From Tyto alba (Eukaryota > Chordata > Aves > Strigiformes > Tytonidae), in the NCBI RefSeq assembly GCF_018691265.1, contig NW_024881329.1, positions 4,402,001 through 4,466,000 of the forward strand: DNA of 64,000 bases, given 5' to 3'. Both the position numbers and the translations under genes were made by a program. Each line of letters begins with the position of its first letter. The first letter of the stretch is position 1. The notes under the pieces were generated by a model that ran no database searches, had not been told where the DNA came from, and saw only the letters and a list, made by a program, of their open reading frames with translations. Shown piece after piece: positions 12,308-57,400 of the stretch.

Positions 12308-12850
12308 CTGCCCGCGCCCCGCGTCCCCTCACGCCCGCAGAGGCAGCCGCGCCAGCCGCCGGGCTCCTCGCAGGGCTGCGCCGCACGCCAACAACGCCCC
12401 CTCCCGTTGGCCGAAGCGCCGGCACCTCCCTCAACAACAACGCCAGCGATTGGCCCCGGCGGCGCCACAGCCGCCACGCCGCACGCGGGCCATGTTGACT
12501 ATCCGCCGGCGCAGCGCTCGGCCAATCAGGAGCGAGCGCGGAGCCGGGGGGGGAGGGGGGCGCGCTGGGACAGCGCGTGATGCGGGGGGGGAAGGCGGCT
12601 CGTGCCCGCGTCCTTAAAGCGACAGCGGCCGCGCGGGAGCGGTGAGCGGCAAGATGGCGGCGGGGCGGCCGGCCCGGCAAGGACGGGCTGAGGGGCGATG
12701 GCCGCCGAGCCTTCGGCTTGTCCTGAAGACGGCCCGTGCTGAGGGCCGGGAGGTGCCCCGGGGCCGGCCCTTCAAGCGCGGCGCAGCGGCGCGGTTCCTT
12801 CGGCCCCGGCCCGAGGTGAAGGGCTGCGCCTTAGCTAGATAACAATGTCA
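11940..12850. promoter_or_regulatory. CpG-island promoter of NAP1L4
   Basis: Very GC- and CpG-rich block between AT-rich flanks. It contains two CCAAT boxes (12449-12453 on minus, 12522-12526 on plus), GC-box-like runs, and a YY1-type motif CAAGATGGCGGC at 12650-12661 on the plus strand. The mixed orientation suggests a promoter able to fire both ways; only the NAP1L4 direction has a recognised gene. Confidence 0.8.
12308..12400 (-). other. NAP1L4: NAP1L4 exon 1, non-coding (5' boundary estimated)
   Basis: A good donor (gggcag|gtgagag) occurs at 12308/12307 inside the CpG island, on the NAP1L4 strand. CCAAT boxes lie just upstream, at 12449-12453 (minus strand) and 12522-12526 (plus strand). 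The transcription start is not determined by sequence; the upper boundary is a guess from the CCAAT spacing. Exon 2 carries the ATG and has a clean acceptor, so a non-coding first exon is required. Confidence 0.6.
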
Positions 12851-13032
12851 CCGCGGGTTCAAGAACCGATCCGTATGCGTAAGACTGAACTTTCAGAGCT
12901 GAAAGAGCTGAGTGCTTACAAAAACAAACCCCCTTTTTGATGTTTCAGATCGAGCACCCTTTCGAAAATGGAGCTGCCAGCTTTTCCAGCATTGTTTCCT
13001 AGTCTAGATACGGACATAATTTCCTCTTACGT

Positions 13033-13037
13033 AAAAA

Positions 13038-13068
<31 letters not shown>

Positions 13069-13121
13069 CAAAAAAAAAACAAACAAAAAAAACCAAACAA
13101 AACAAAACAAAAAACAACACG
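13033..13121. repeat. A-rich (CAAAA)n-type low-complexity tract
   Basis: About 90 bp of A runs broken by single C, of the AAAAC/AAAC type. It produces long lysine/asparagine- and phenylalanine-rich shadow ORFs on both strands. Confidence 0.9.
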
Positions 13122-16100
13122 AAACCCAGCCTGGCTTTAGTTTGTGTGGTGATTTGTAAGCAGCAGATGCTTTGGGAACAGTGCGATTTCAGCATCTGAA
13201 GCCACTTAAGAATTTCAGTTATCTTTCACTGAGTAGGAAAATCCTCTAAGCCTGTACTGTGTCAGTGGATTCCCGTGTTCTAAAAAAGGGGTTTTCAAGG
13301 TCTGCAACTTCACCTTGGATTTCAGTCATTAACGACTAGGGTTTATCATCAGTCCTCTCACTGGCAAAATTAAAATTTGGAAACAGACCAATATTTTATT
13401 AGCAACTAATAATTACACTGATGTTGGATGAATTCAGTTATTGTAGGAATTTAAGTGACAGGAATAACTAAGGAGTTGTTAATAGGTGCCAATACTGTAA
13501 TTAATGAGATAATTTTGAATTGCACTCAAAGACCTGAGGAACTGCCGGAATGCTGGACAGTCAGTTGCACAAACTGGCACATTTGGACATGCTCAGGGGA
13601 AGGTTCTTCCACTTCCTTTCTTTGCTTCCTGCTCCCTTTTCCTGTTTCTCCAAACCAGTAATTTTTCTAACAGCAGGTTAATGGCCTCCTCGTATTTACA
13701 CGAATTCTTATTTGGGGACAATTTTTATCATGGTAGTGGCTACACTTAATTCTCAGTCTTCCAAAAGAAAAGCATAATGAACTCTGAAAGGGGAATTTAT
13801 CTGAAGGTATTCCTATTCCACACTTTTGTTCTTGCTGCTGGTTCATAGCTGTCAAGTATTCTTTTAAGCCTTTTCTGTCCATTTTGTTAAAAGCTATTTC
13901 TTCCTTACATCCAGAAGACGTCTGCAGTACAAACTCCAAACATGGTCTTCTATACAGATGTGGGAGGTTTTGCTTGAGTATGTGATTGAGCTGCACCTTT
14001 CTGCTCTCGCAGGAATACACCACAGCCTGGTTAGACTGTTGTTGCACTACTGCATCTTCTGTGGCATGTGTAGAGTTTGTCCCTCTGCACTAGCTGCTGT
14101 CTTGTTAACGCAGTTCTCATAAATGCTGCAAACTCTGAATTAAATTAAAATCAGGATCATCTTGTAAAAGCAGATTTGGTTTCTTCTGGACCAAATATTA
14201 AAGCCTTGAAACAGGCCAGTGTTGGAAGTACTTGGCTCTCTTCCTGCACTGATGTATATTGAAGTAAACACGCATTTAAATTACCTTACATCCTTTGGAT
14301 TTTTAGTGCCTCTCTCCAAAGGCATTAACCTCCCATGATCAATGAGGGATTTTTGCTGTTACCTAACCTCTCATAGCAAGGTGGTAGACTTTAGGACTGT
14401 GGATAAGGCACAATCTGTGGAGTCATCTTGCTGTCAGGTGCTCCGACTCTGCAGAGAGCTGCAAAAGGTATTTGCTGAATCACCCTGGCTTGATTTAAAC
14501 AGCCAGCCAAGCATGCAAGAGCTTGGAGAACCAAAACTGAGAGAAGGAATTATGGCAGAGCTGCCAACCAGGTGCACTAGACACTGGAGAGAAAGCTCAG
14601 GCAGAGATCCGTAACTGGCATTAAAATGTCTGCGTCTTCTGCTCTGGGGTGGGTATTAATGGAAACTGCTCTCAGTGAGATGCCAGACATTCACAACCTA
14701 ATTTGATAGATAAGACTTAGTTCATCAATGACTTTTTCTGGAGGGGGAGGAAGAACTTTGTTCATTGTTAAGTGGAGTCTTGGTACTAAATAGCTAATGT
14801 GCTTCTTAATTAATTTGTTCTGTCTCAGGAGGCATGTTAAGTACTATGCAAGTGGTACAGTGTCCTGTATAGAAATTGCCCTATGAAATTACAGAGAGGA
14901 GTAAAAATTCCTTTCCATATTTGTGTGGAATTGTGTAATTAAAGAGGGAGCTAAAGTTGGTCCAACAACTACCACCACCTGAAAATGGTTAAACTTAGCT
15001 TAAAATGTAGAAAAAGTAGCTGAAGGTATGTACTGTATGTGTGCTTATTTGCACACTTAAAATGCATCAGTGGCTTCTTGGAACAGCAGACAGTAAATAC
15101 AAATGTTAGGATAAAGAAGTCAAAGAGTATCATAAATGTAATCGGGCACTCACTAGTTTAGTCTTTGAAAAGATTGGTGGCAACAAGACCAGACTGAAGA
15201 ATTCACAGATTTTTCTGCCAGTACCTGAACAAACTGATGGAGGAACTTGTTCTCTTTAGTGGAGCAGTATTCACATGTGATGTTAATGTGAATATGCACA
15301 TTAGAAAGGCTGGAAGGCACACTGAGCAAAAGACAGAAACAAAATTTGCAGTTGCCAAGTTTGGCCTTCAGCCAAGGGTGCAGTGAAAAACAGGAAACAG
15401 TGCACTTTTATGTTGCCTTGCCATCTCTGAATAAATTATTTGATAAGTGGGAAATAGAAACCTCCATGTTGAACAGACCAACACGAGGTCTGTATTCCAG
15501 AAAATTAAAATATTTTTAAAATTCCAAGATTTTGCTGTGGGGATTTTCATTTTCATAATGCTTAGAAAATCACATTCCAAACTGGCTTCCCTGTGCATGT
15601 GTGTGCATAGTTTGTCCTTTTCCTTGCTGAGAGGGGCAGGTGACTAAGACAGTGAATGCAGACCACTGCTGTTGGATTCCCTTCCCCTGGCTGCCAGGTC
15701 ACGCTCACTAAGCCAGTGCAGTGGAATTCACTTAAGTGCCACCTTGATGGATTGCCAGGGAAGAGGTATTGTGCTGCGCAGTTTCAGTGACTGAACAGAT
15801 CGATTGGCACAGCTTCACCGAAAAAGTAATCTTAAACAGTGTGTGTCCAAGCCTGGCTGCAGCATTCTTTGTTTGCTAGCAAGTCCTCCTTCACCAGGAC
15901 TTTATGTGTCCTGTTATTTTTTTTGCTAAGTTGTGGCTGTAGAGAGGACAGATGTAACTGATCTGTAGTAGCTCTGGAGATTGTTGTTACAAATTCTAGG
16001 AGACTAAGTCTATTTTTCTGACTCTTTGCCAAGGTAATTGTTTTTATTATCCTGCTGTTTTGGAAAAGAAGCAACTCAGAACATGGGCAAAACTCTGATT

Positions 16101-17825
16101 TTATTTGGAGAGAATGAACTAACTTCCTGTTTGTGTAACAAGGTAAAAATATTTCAGCAACTTCTTTACAGGAGGAGTTGTCAATTTGTGTGCCTTTATT
16201 TTTTTTTTAATAGAAAATACTTAGGCTTGTCAACTAACTCACAGATGCTTCATGGAGCAGACATCTTCCTCGCTGACAATGCTCACTTCCAAGGACAGGT
16301 AAAACAGATAGGAAGAGAAAATTGCAATTGGAAGACCAGTTCAAGTATAGGAAGAAAAGTTCAAGTATGGGAAGGTTTAGAGTGTTTTATTGCTGGAGGA
16401 GTCAAATGACAAGCTTGCTTGAAGAAGGCAACTTCAAAAATGCATGAACTCTAGCAAAGCACTATAAAAAACAGGGGAGAGAGAGTAGCTGTGTGAAAGA
16501 ACAGTGATCACCCAAGACACAAGGTGATCCTCAAGGGGAGAGGATTTCAAAGGCTCCGATCTTCATGATGTCTATGAAAAGAATCCCATTGATTTTAAGA
16601 GACTTTTGATGGTGTTCAGAGAGAATTCAAAGACAGGAATCCTGTTATGCTGCAACAAAAAACAAAGATGACTTTAGCAGCACTGATGTTTTGGATAAGT
16701 ATTCTTTCAAATCTGTTTAAAACAATCAAATTGACAGACAAAACACAGAAATGGGAAGCATGAGCTAAATAATTTTGAAGGTAGACTAAGACCTTAATGG
16801 GGCAGTAAATACAGCAGAGACCCTTATCTGACATGACTAACTTTGAATTTAAAAAAAATACTGAGGTAGGAAGCAGTGTGTGCATGTCGGAAGCATACAA
16901 GAAGATGGGAAGACAGGAGAGTTGTCCCAGAAACAAAATGAAGCATTTGGGAAGGGAAAAGGCCATTTTTGATTTTTTTTTTTCAAATCCTTAGAATCTT
17001 TAAAATCGTGGAATTGGATGAGGGAAAAAAACAGGCTGTGGGGGCAAAAGCTAGGGTATTATCATGGAGATGTCATAACTAACAACCCAGGAGAGCAATG
17101 GATTAACAGCGTCTTCTCCATAGTTATATACTACCTAGCTTTAAGCAAGTGCTAACTCAGATTAACAAAAAAGAAATTCTGTAAGCAAATTACTATCACT
17201 ATTTGACATACGTAGCAGCTTCAGGAGCAGCTTAGGCACATCCCATTCCTTCATGGATATCCTGAGTGCACATGCATCTTGGGGGAGCATGCTGGGAAGA
17301 AAACGATGAGCTGATAACGCTGAAGGGGGTTAGAATCTAGAATAGTATAAAAACACAACCGATCCTCTTCTGTTCACAGACCAGGGGATGGAGAAGTTGC
17401 CCTCATGGCTGTGGCTGGCTGGCCGAAGTACCACTGTGCAGTTTACGCATGCATTTGTACAATTCATTAGAAATTAGCAGAATAATCAAATACTGAATGC
17501 AACATGGATTAAATTAGTAAGAGTAAGCTAAAGTAATAGTAAGCTAAAGTAAAAGCTCTGTAAACCACATTTCAAAAAGATGGCTCTACATTATTCCCAC
17601 TATACAAAGGTCACATAAAACTTGTACTTTACAACAGATTTTATTTTCTGCATACAAGATGCGTGTGCTTTACTGACCTTAACATTCAGTATGTTTTCAA
17701 AGGCAAATACAGACAAACTAGGAAAAAAACCCTACAAGACCTTTCTGTTACTGCAAATATGTTAATTCCTTACAAGGAGGAATATAAATATAAAAATATA
17801 AAAATAAAGCAAAGATGTTTTAATT

Positions 17826-17945
17826 AAGGAGAGGAACATAGCCTAATGGTTATGGCATGAACCTAAGAGTTGAGAGAACAGAGGTGTCACAGTATGACCT
17901 TCTGCAAGTCACTTTGAGGTTTAAGAATACTTGATGAATATAAAT
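17826..17945 (+). mobile_element. MIR-like tRNA-derived SINE fossil
   Basis: An A-box-like stretch (TAGCCTAATGGTTATGGCAT) is followed about 70 bp later by a CORE-like stretch (GTATGACCTTCTGCAAGTCA, then CTTTGAGGTTTAAG) in the spacing of MIR-family SINEs. The B-box region is badly worn. Assignment is from remembered consensus shape, not a search. Confidence 0.55.
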
Positions 17946-18828
17946 CTGCATATTGGGCACTTAGCTGTTACATGCAGTTGTAAAGTAGGTGAGATATTTT
18001 TAGGATTTCATGAACTTTAGTTCGTTTAGTAGCTATTGCCAGTTAAATGCATTATTAGGCAACATAGAACTGTCCTTGCAGACACAGTGCGACTGAACTA
18101 CATCAGAAAGATTATTAACTCAGGGTTAAATTATCATGACAAAAACATCAGTCTTGAATAATGAGCAATGTATAGCTGTATTTCCTAATTGCAAACCAAT
18201 CCACAAACTGTATCTCAGTTAGAAACCCTGTGTTAATTCCTCATGGCTCTGAACAGGTAATTAGGTACTTTGGCAGCACTCCTGTTTCCTTGGAGGGACA
18301 GCTCCAAGAATGCAGCACCCACCTGTTTGTTCAATGCAGATGCATTTGCCTTGTACTTACCCACTTGATGCAACTGCAGGTTGAGCAAAGATGATGATCA
18401 GTTCCCTTTTGCAATAAAGGGACTGTTAGCTTCTACTATGCAAAGTGTTCTGGGTATACTTATGAGAGTTTTTAATAACAGCAGCTAGAGTAAGTATCAT
18501 AGTGGAACTACCCACTTTTCCTGCTTATGTAAAGATACTAAAGTCATCTGGAAAATACCATTCTTACTGTGGGACAAATTACTCGGCTCCCATTCAGTAG
18601 TAGATTTTTCTGACTGTGATATAATCCAGAATGCAAGCTACAGTGGGTCTTAGATAGAGATCAGCATGCAGGGCAAATTGACCAAAGCCTGGACAGCTAT
18701 AATAAAAAGAATCCTTAAGTGGGTTTGCTGACTGAGCAGCACCTTCCCAAATAGAACTGGCAACCATTCAACCTGCTACTGTTGTTGTGAAGAAAGTTCT
18801 TACAGGTTGGCTTTTTTAAGAATGGATT

Positions 18829-18834
18829 TTTATT
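18829..18834 (-). promoter_or_regulatory. CARS1: CARS1 poly(A) signal
   Basis: AATAAA on the minus strand, 149 nt past the stop codon. It is the first canonical hexamer downstream of CARS1. Confidence 0.7.
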
Positions 18835-18982
18835 GACTTTCCAGATGACATTATTAATCCACGTAAACAGGATTTTTACTTTGCACATAATAGAAAGTGT
18901 AAACAGAAATGTGAGCATCAGTATATGCTCGCTTCTTCAATGGTGACCCAGCACTCGCCTTCTAAAAAAAGTCCAGTTGTTT

Positions 18983-53462
<34,480 letters not shown>

Positions 53463-53491
53463 CCTGCTGCCTCCTCCCCGCGCTCGCGAGC

Positions 53492-53500
53492 TGATGCAAC
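53492..53500 (+). promoter_or_regulatory. C/EBP-ATF response element (CARE) candidate
   Basis: TGATGCAAC fits the TGATGNAAN consensus bound by ATF4-C/EBP dimers. It is about 30 bp upstream of the CARS1 ATG. Many aminoacyl-tRNA synthetase genes are ATF4 targets in the amino-acid response. Confidence 0.55.
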
Positions 53501-53710
53501 AGCGTGCCCGGAAGCGTCGCCCCGCCCCGCCCCGCCCGCCACTACGCTACTTCCGACGGGCGCCCCGCGTCACCACGGCAACGGGGGAGCACCGCCCCTC
53601 CCCGCCTTCCCGCCCAGCGCGCGGCCGGTTACCACAGCCCCGCTCCCCTCACGACGCCTCAGGCGAGAAGGTCCAAGAGCCAACGCCGCTGCTTGTGGCT
53701 CAGCCGTCCT

Positions 53711-53716
53711 TTTATT
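53711..53716 (-). promoter_or_regulatory. Death receptor poly(A) signal
   Basis: AATAAA on the minus strand, about 410 nt past the TAA. It is the only canonical hexamer found between the stop and the CARS1 promoter. Confidence 0.65.
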
Positions 53717-54127
53717 GCTGTGCTCCAAACGTTAACAGTTCCGAGCGTATCAATGCAACACAAAAACAGGGACCGTTTCGGAAATCAAAGCCTTGCAATC
53801 CTCCCCAAAACAGCAGCAGCAGCCCCCCTGGTTGCCACCACCCGGGCTCGAGCAGCACGGCCCTGCCTCACACGAAGGGAAGAGCAAGCTGGAGCTCCTC
53901 GCTCTCAAGCTGGCATCCAGCGCCCGAGTTTAATATAATACAACTCAAAAGACCTTAGTGAACATCACAACCGGAGTCCGTGTTAACACCGACGGCGTTG
54001 AATCACTTCCAGCTCCCCGCATGAAGGTGAGGAGGATATCAAGTCCATGCCATCATTTTTACGAGCAGTTTGTTGACGTCCTCATTTACAGGAAATGTGT
54101 AGGCATTTCTGAAGTTCACAGTAAACA

Positions 54128-54423
54128 TTAATCTGTAGCTTCCAGTTTACTTATAATGTTATTACTTTTTAAAGTGTTCAATACATTATCATAAGCCTTG
54201 GTATCTAGATACCTTAACTCATCCAGTAACTTAATAATAGATTGTTTCTCTCCCAGTGTGTTTTTCCAGATGAGAAGCATCTGATAAGATTGCTCTTCTA
54301 TATCATTAGGAAAGTCATAAATAATTTTATCAATATCATTTTCTGGCAGATGAGTTCTCATAAGCCGCTTCCATTTTTTCAGTGGTACTGCATTTATAAA
54401 GGCCACAAAGCTATCTCTCAGTT
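54128..54423 (-). CDS. Death receptor exon 10 (death domain, stop)
   Basis: 296 nt carry the six-helix death domain in one exon: LRDSFVAFINAVPLKKWKRL through LLDELRYLDTKAYDNVLNTL to SKLEATD and TAA. The conserved helix 2 tryptophan and the W of LLIWKN are present. Acceptor tttcag. Confidence 0.94.
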
Positions 54424-57400
54424 CTGAAAGAAAACACAACACACATCACCTTTAAACTACAGGTTTTTTTCATAGCTAACATACATGCTTTCCCATTAAT
54501 TTTCAGCCAATACGTGCACAAACCAAACAGCAGCAGCAAGGCCAGGTTTGGCACCGAAGAAGCAGTAGGACGAGTAGGATTCCTACCGAGTGATCTTGAA
54601 AGAAGCTACAGGTACCGGTCTACATAACTCAAAAGTAGCCTCTTAAGATGAGACACCATTCAGTAAAGGAGATTCTGAGGACAGCTTCATCAGCCTGCAC
54701 ACCTTCACTTAAGCTTAATAGGTCTACTCAACAGTAGGCTTTAACCTCTATGCTACTAGTATAGGTTTGCCACACCAAGACCAGCATAAGCAAAACTAGT
54801 CACTTGGACACCCAGTCCATCAACTTGCTGGGTACAGGTACATGTAATGGGGGGGTTGATGTGGTCTTCCATGTGAGAAGACACTTGTCAGAAAGATCTC
54901 CTGCTCTGAACTATACCTCGCTCATTAAGGTTGAGTACACTTCACAGTGCGAACTTGTTTAAAACATACAAAAAAAAAATTTACCATTCTTATTCTTAAA
55001 AGCATGACTACATCATATTCCTCCACTGAAAAGCCATGCTATAAAGTAGAACAATTCACCACAGGGATTAAACCTTCTCTCAAATGTAGTAATAATCCTG
55101 TTTCAGCATATTTTACAATTAAACTGAAGGCCTTACAGCTCTAAGCAATATTCACTAGCCTCCCTATACTGTTGCTTAAGCAAACCAAAGTCAGCAGGAT
55201 AAAAAAATAAATTCCAAGTAGTACCAATTTATGGGACTTACCTTTCTGACAGAGATCTTTAACAATTATTTGACACCTTGGTTCTCGTACCTGTAATACA
55301 AAGTTGGACCATTACAGCAACATACCAAAGCGTTTGACTCATGATTATTCCTGAGCTGCTTGATAGCTTGCTTCCACAGCACACACACCAATAAAGGGGA
55401 GTGGGGCAGATTTCATAGCACAGCTGAAAGTATTTGAGTAAAGAAATTGGCATGCTGAAACAGCTGTGCTATCGGCTCTGAAATGAAGCAACAAGGCAAC
55501 ACATTTGCTGCTATTGCAAAAGAATAGCTTCAGTGTAAATATCGAACAGGGACATGAGAGAGGCAGAGCAGATTAAATGAGGCTGAAGTTTGTTTTCCTA
55601 AGTATCACTTCCCACACTTTCTATTACATCTTTAAGGCAATGCCTCCTCTTCTCTCTCATTTGCCTGAAAACAGCATCTATCAATCGAGGAAAAGTTAAG
55701 AACTCAACTGAAATTACATGTGTCAGAGAAAATATGATGATAATTTCACACACACACACTTACCATATGATTTGCTGGCACCCCACCACTCGGTATATTG
55801 GACGGGTCATTCTGACACAAAGCAGGGTTCTGCCCAGTTTTTACAGGTAGGGAAGACTCAGTGATCTTCCTCCAGCACCTTTCCACGTGGTGCTTCCAAC
55901 CCCAACGCAGGATGGTGCCCCACTCAGAAAGCACAATACTGTTTTCCTCTGGTGATGTATTTTTTACTTCCAAGTTAATGTTGGCTTGTGCTTGGCCCTC
56001 TGGGCTCTCACCAGAGTTCTCACCCTCTGGGTTGGCTGCCTCATTTGCAGATGTCTCTATTTCTGGTAAAATGAGGCTTTTAGTACTGTCCTCAGACTCC
56101 TGTAAAGAATAAGAACATATTTTAAGAGGTGTTTCATAGGTAGGCCTTCAAGGGCAGTCTGGAGGAAGAAAATAGAATACTTGAAGTCACCAGATGACAG
56201 AGAAGTAATAGGAGACCTACTAATTTGGCAGAGTTACAAACACAGCAAAGAGGCTTTAGAGACTCGAACTTCAAATGGTTTCAGAGCCTAAACTCTCTGC
56301 TTTGCTGGCTGTTCTGCTCCCACTGGACTGCAGGGTAGGGCTCACAGGCTACTTCCACAACAAGCACAGGAAACTTTTCCTAATGTTTTCACTGGTATGT
56401 ATTGCTGCTTGTTCCTCTCTAGGTATGGAAGGTATACAACCCTCCTGAGGCAGGAGGAAATTAAATTGCCTTGCTGCACCTGAGCTGACTTAACAGCAAC
56501 AGGGGCCTCAAACCTATCACTGTGTGAAGGCTGATGATCTCAGAGCTTTTGCAGAGCTAATTACAACCTATCAGCTCCACCTAAGTGCACTAGTTTGGGC
56601 TTTTTTTTGTCTGGATTAGTTTTTCTGGCAGATTCACAAACTATAATCAGTTGAAAGAAGCCAGTGAGCATCAGTGCATATGGCATATCTTTTGTGAGGG
56701 GCAAGAGGGAAGCAAGTAAGGAGGGCTGCATTGTTTTTACCACTGTCAACACATTAAACAAGCATATGCCGGGGAGTATAGCTCCAGCTCATCAAGAACA
56801 GTAAAAGTACAAAGCAGACCAGCATCTACCTAGCATATCATGGAAAATGAGGTCAAGGAGTGATTGTTTTTCCAATGAGACTTGTGTTTAAGGTACAGTT
56901 TTCCCCCATGAGCATAAGCCAGTGTGATTTCTGTTTGCACAAGGTCAGTGACCCATGTGTGACACCACCATGTGACCAAATGCGTAAGCAGGGATGAGAA
57001 GAACCACCCCACACATCACACATGTAGTTGTACATCATCCTCATTGAAACCACTTTCTGTTTAAGGATGCAAACAAGTTCAACAAGTTGATCCTATTTAT
57101 ACACAGTAGTTCCTAAATAGGTAACCGAAGGTATCTAGCATGGCTGACTAATAGCTGCTGCTATATTTTGGAAGGAAATAAAGTATCAGCAGTATTTTTT
57201 TTTTTTTTTTTACAGCAGTTATGAACTCACTAGTATTTAGGAAAGGACAGGGTGTTGGTGCCAAAACGGCTGGTTTTAGGATTGCACTGGTGTAACTCCC
57301 CTTAGCAAGTAAGCTTTTTGTTACAGTAGCATGAACACTAAGTACACAGAGACTGTAACTCAAGTCTGACAACTCTTACATCAGAGCTAAGTGTCACCAT

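Larger units (their letters stand above)
12860..18828. other. Intergenic region between NAP1L4 and CARS1
   Basis: About 6 kb with no gene I can recognise. It holds an A-rich repeat (13033-13121), a tRNA-derived SINE fossil (about 17826-17945), an unexplained minus-strand open frame (about 13667-14090) and several short ORFs without codon or domain signal. Transcription of NAP1L4 leaves in the other direction, so the CARS1 3' end faces the NAP1L4 promoter across this gap. Confidence 0.6.

Noticed and set aside
12255..12680. 141-codon minus-strand and 110-codon plus-strand frames at the NAP1L4 promoter
   Set aside because: Overlapping open frames on both strands of GC-rich DNA with low-complexity Ala/Pro/Arg composition.
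16038..16409. 123-codon plus-strand frame in the intergenic region
   Set aside because: Runs through a T-tract followed by AG resembling an acceptor; no domain, conserved motif or partner exon.
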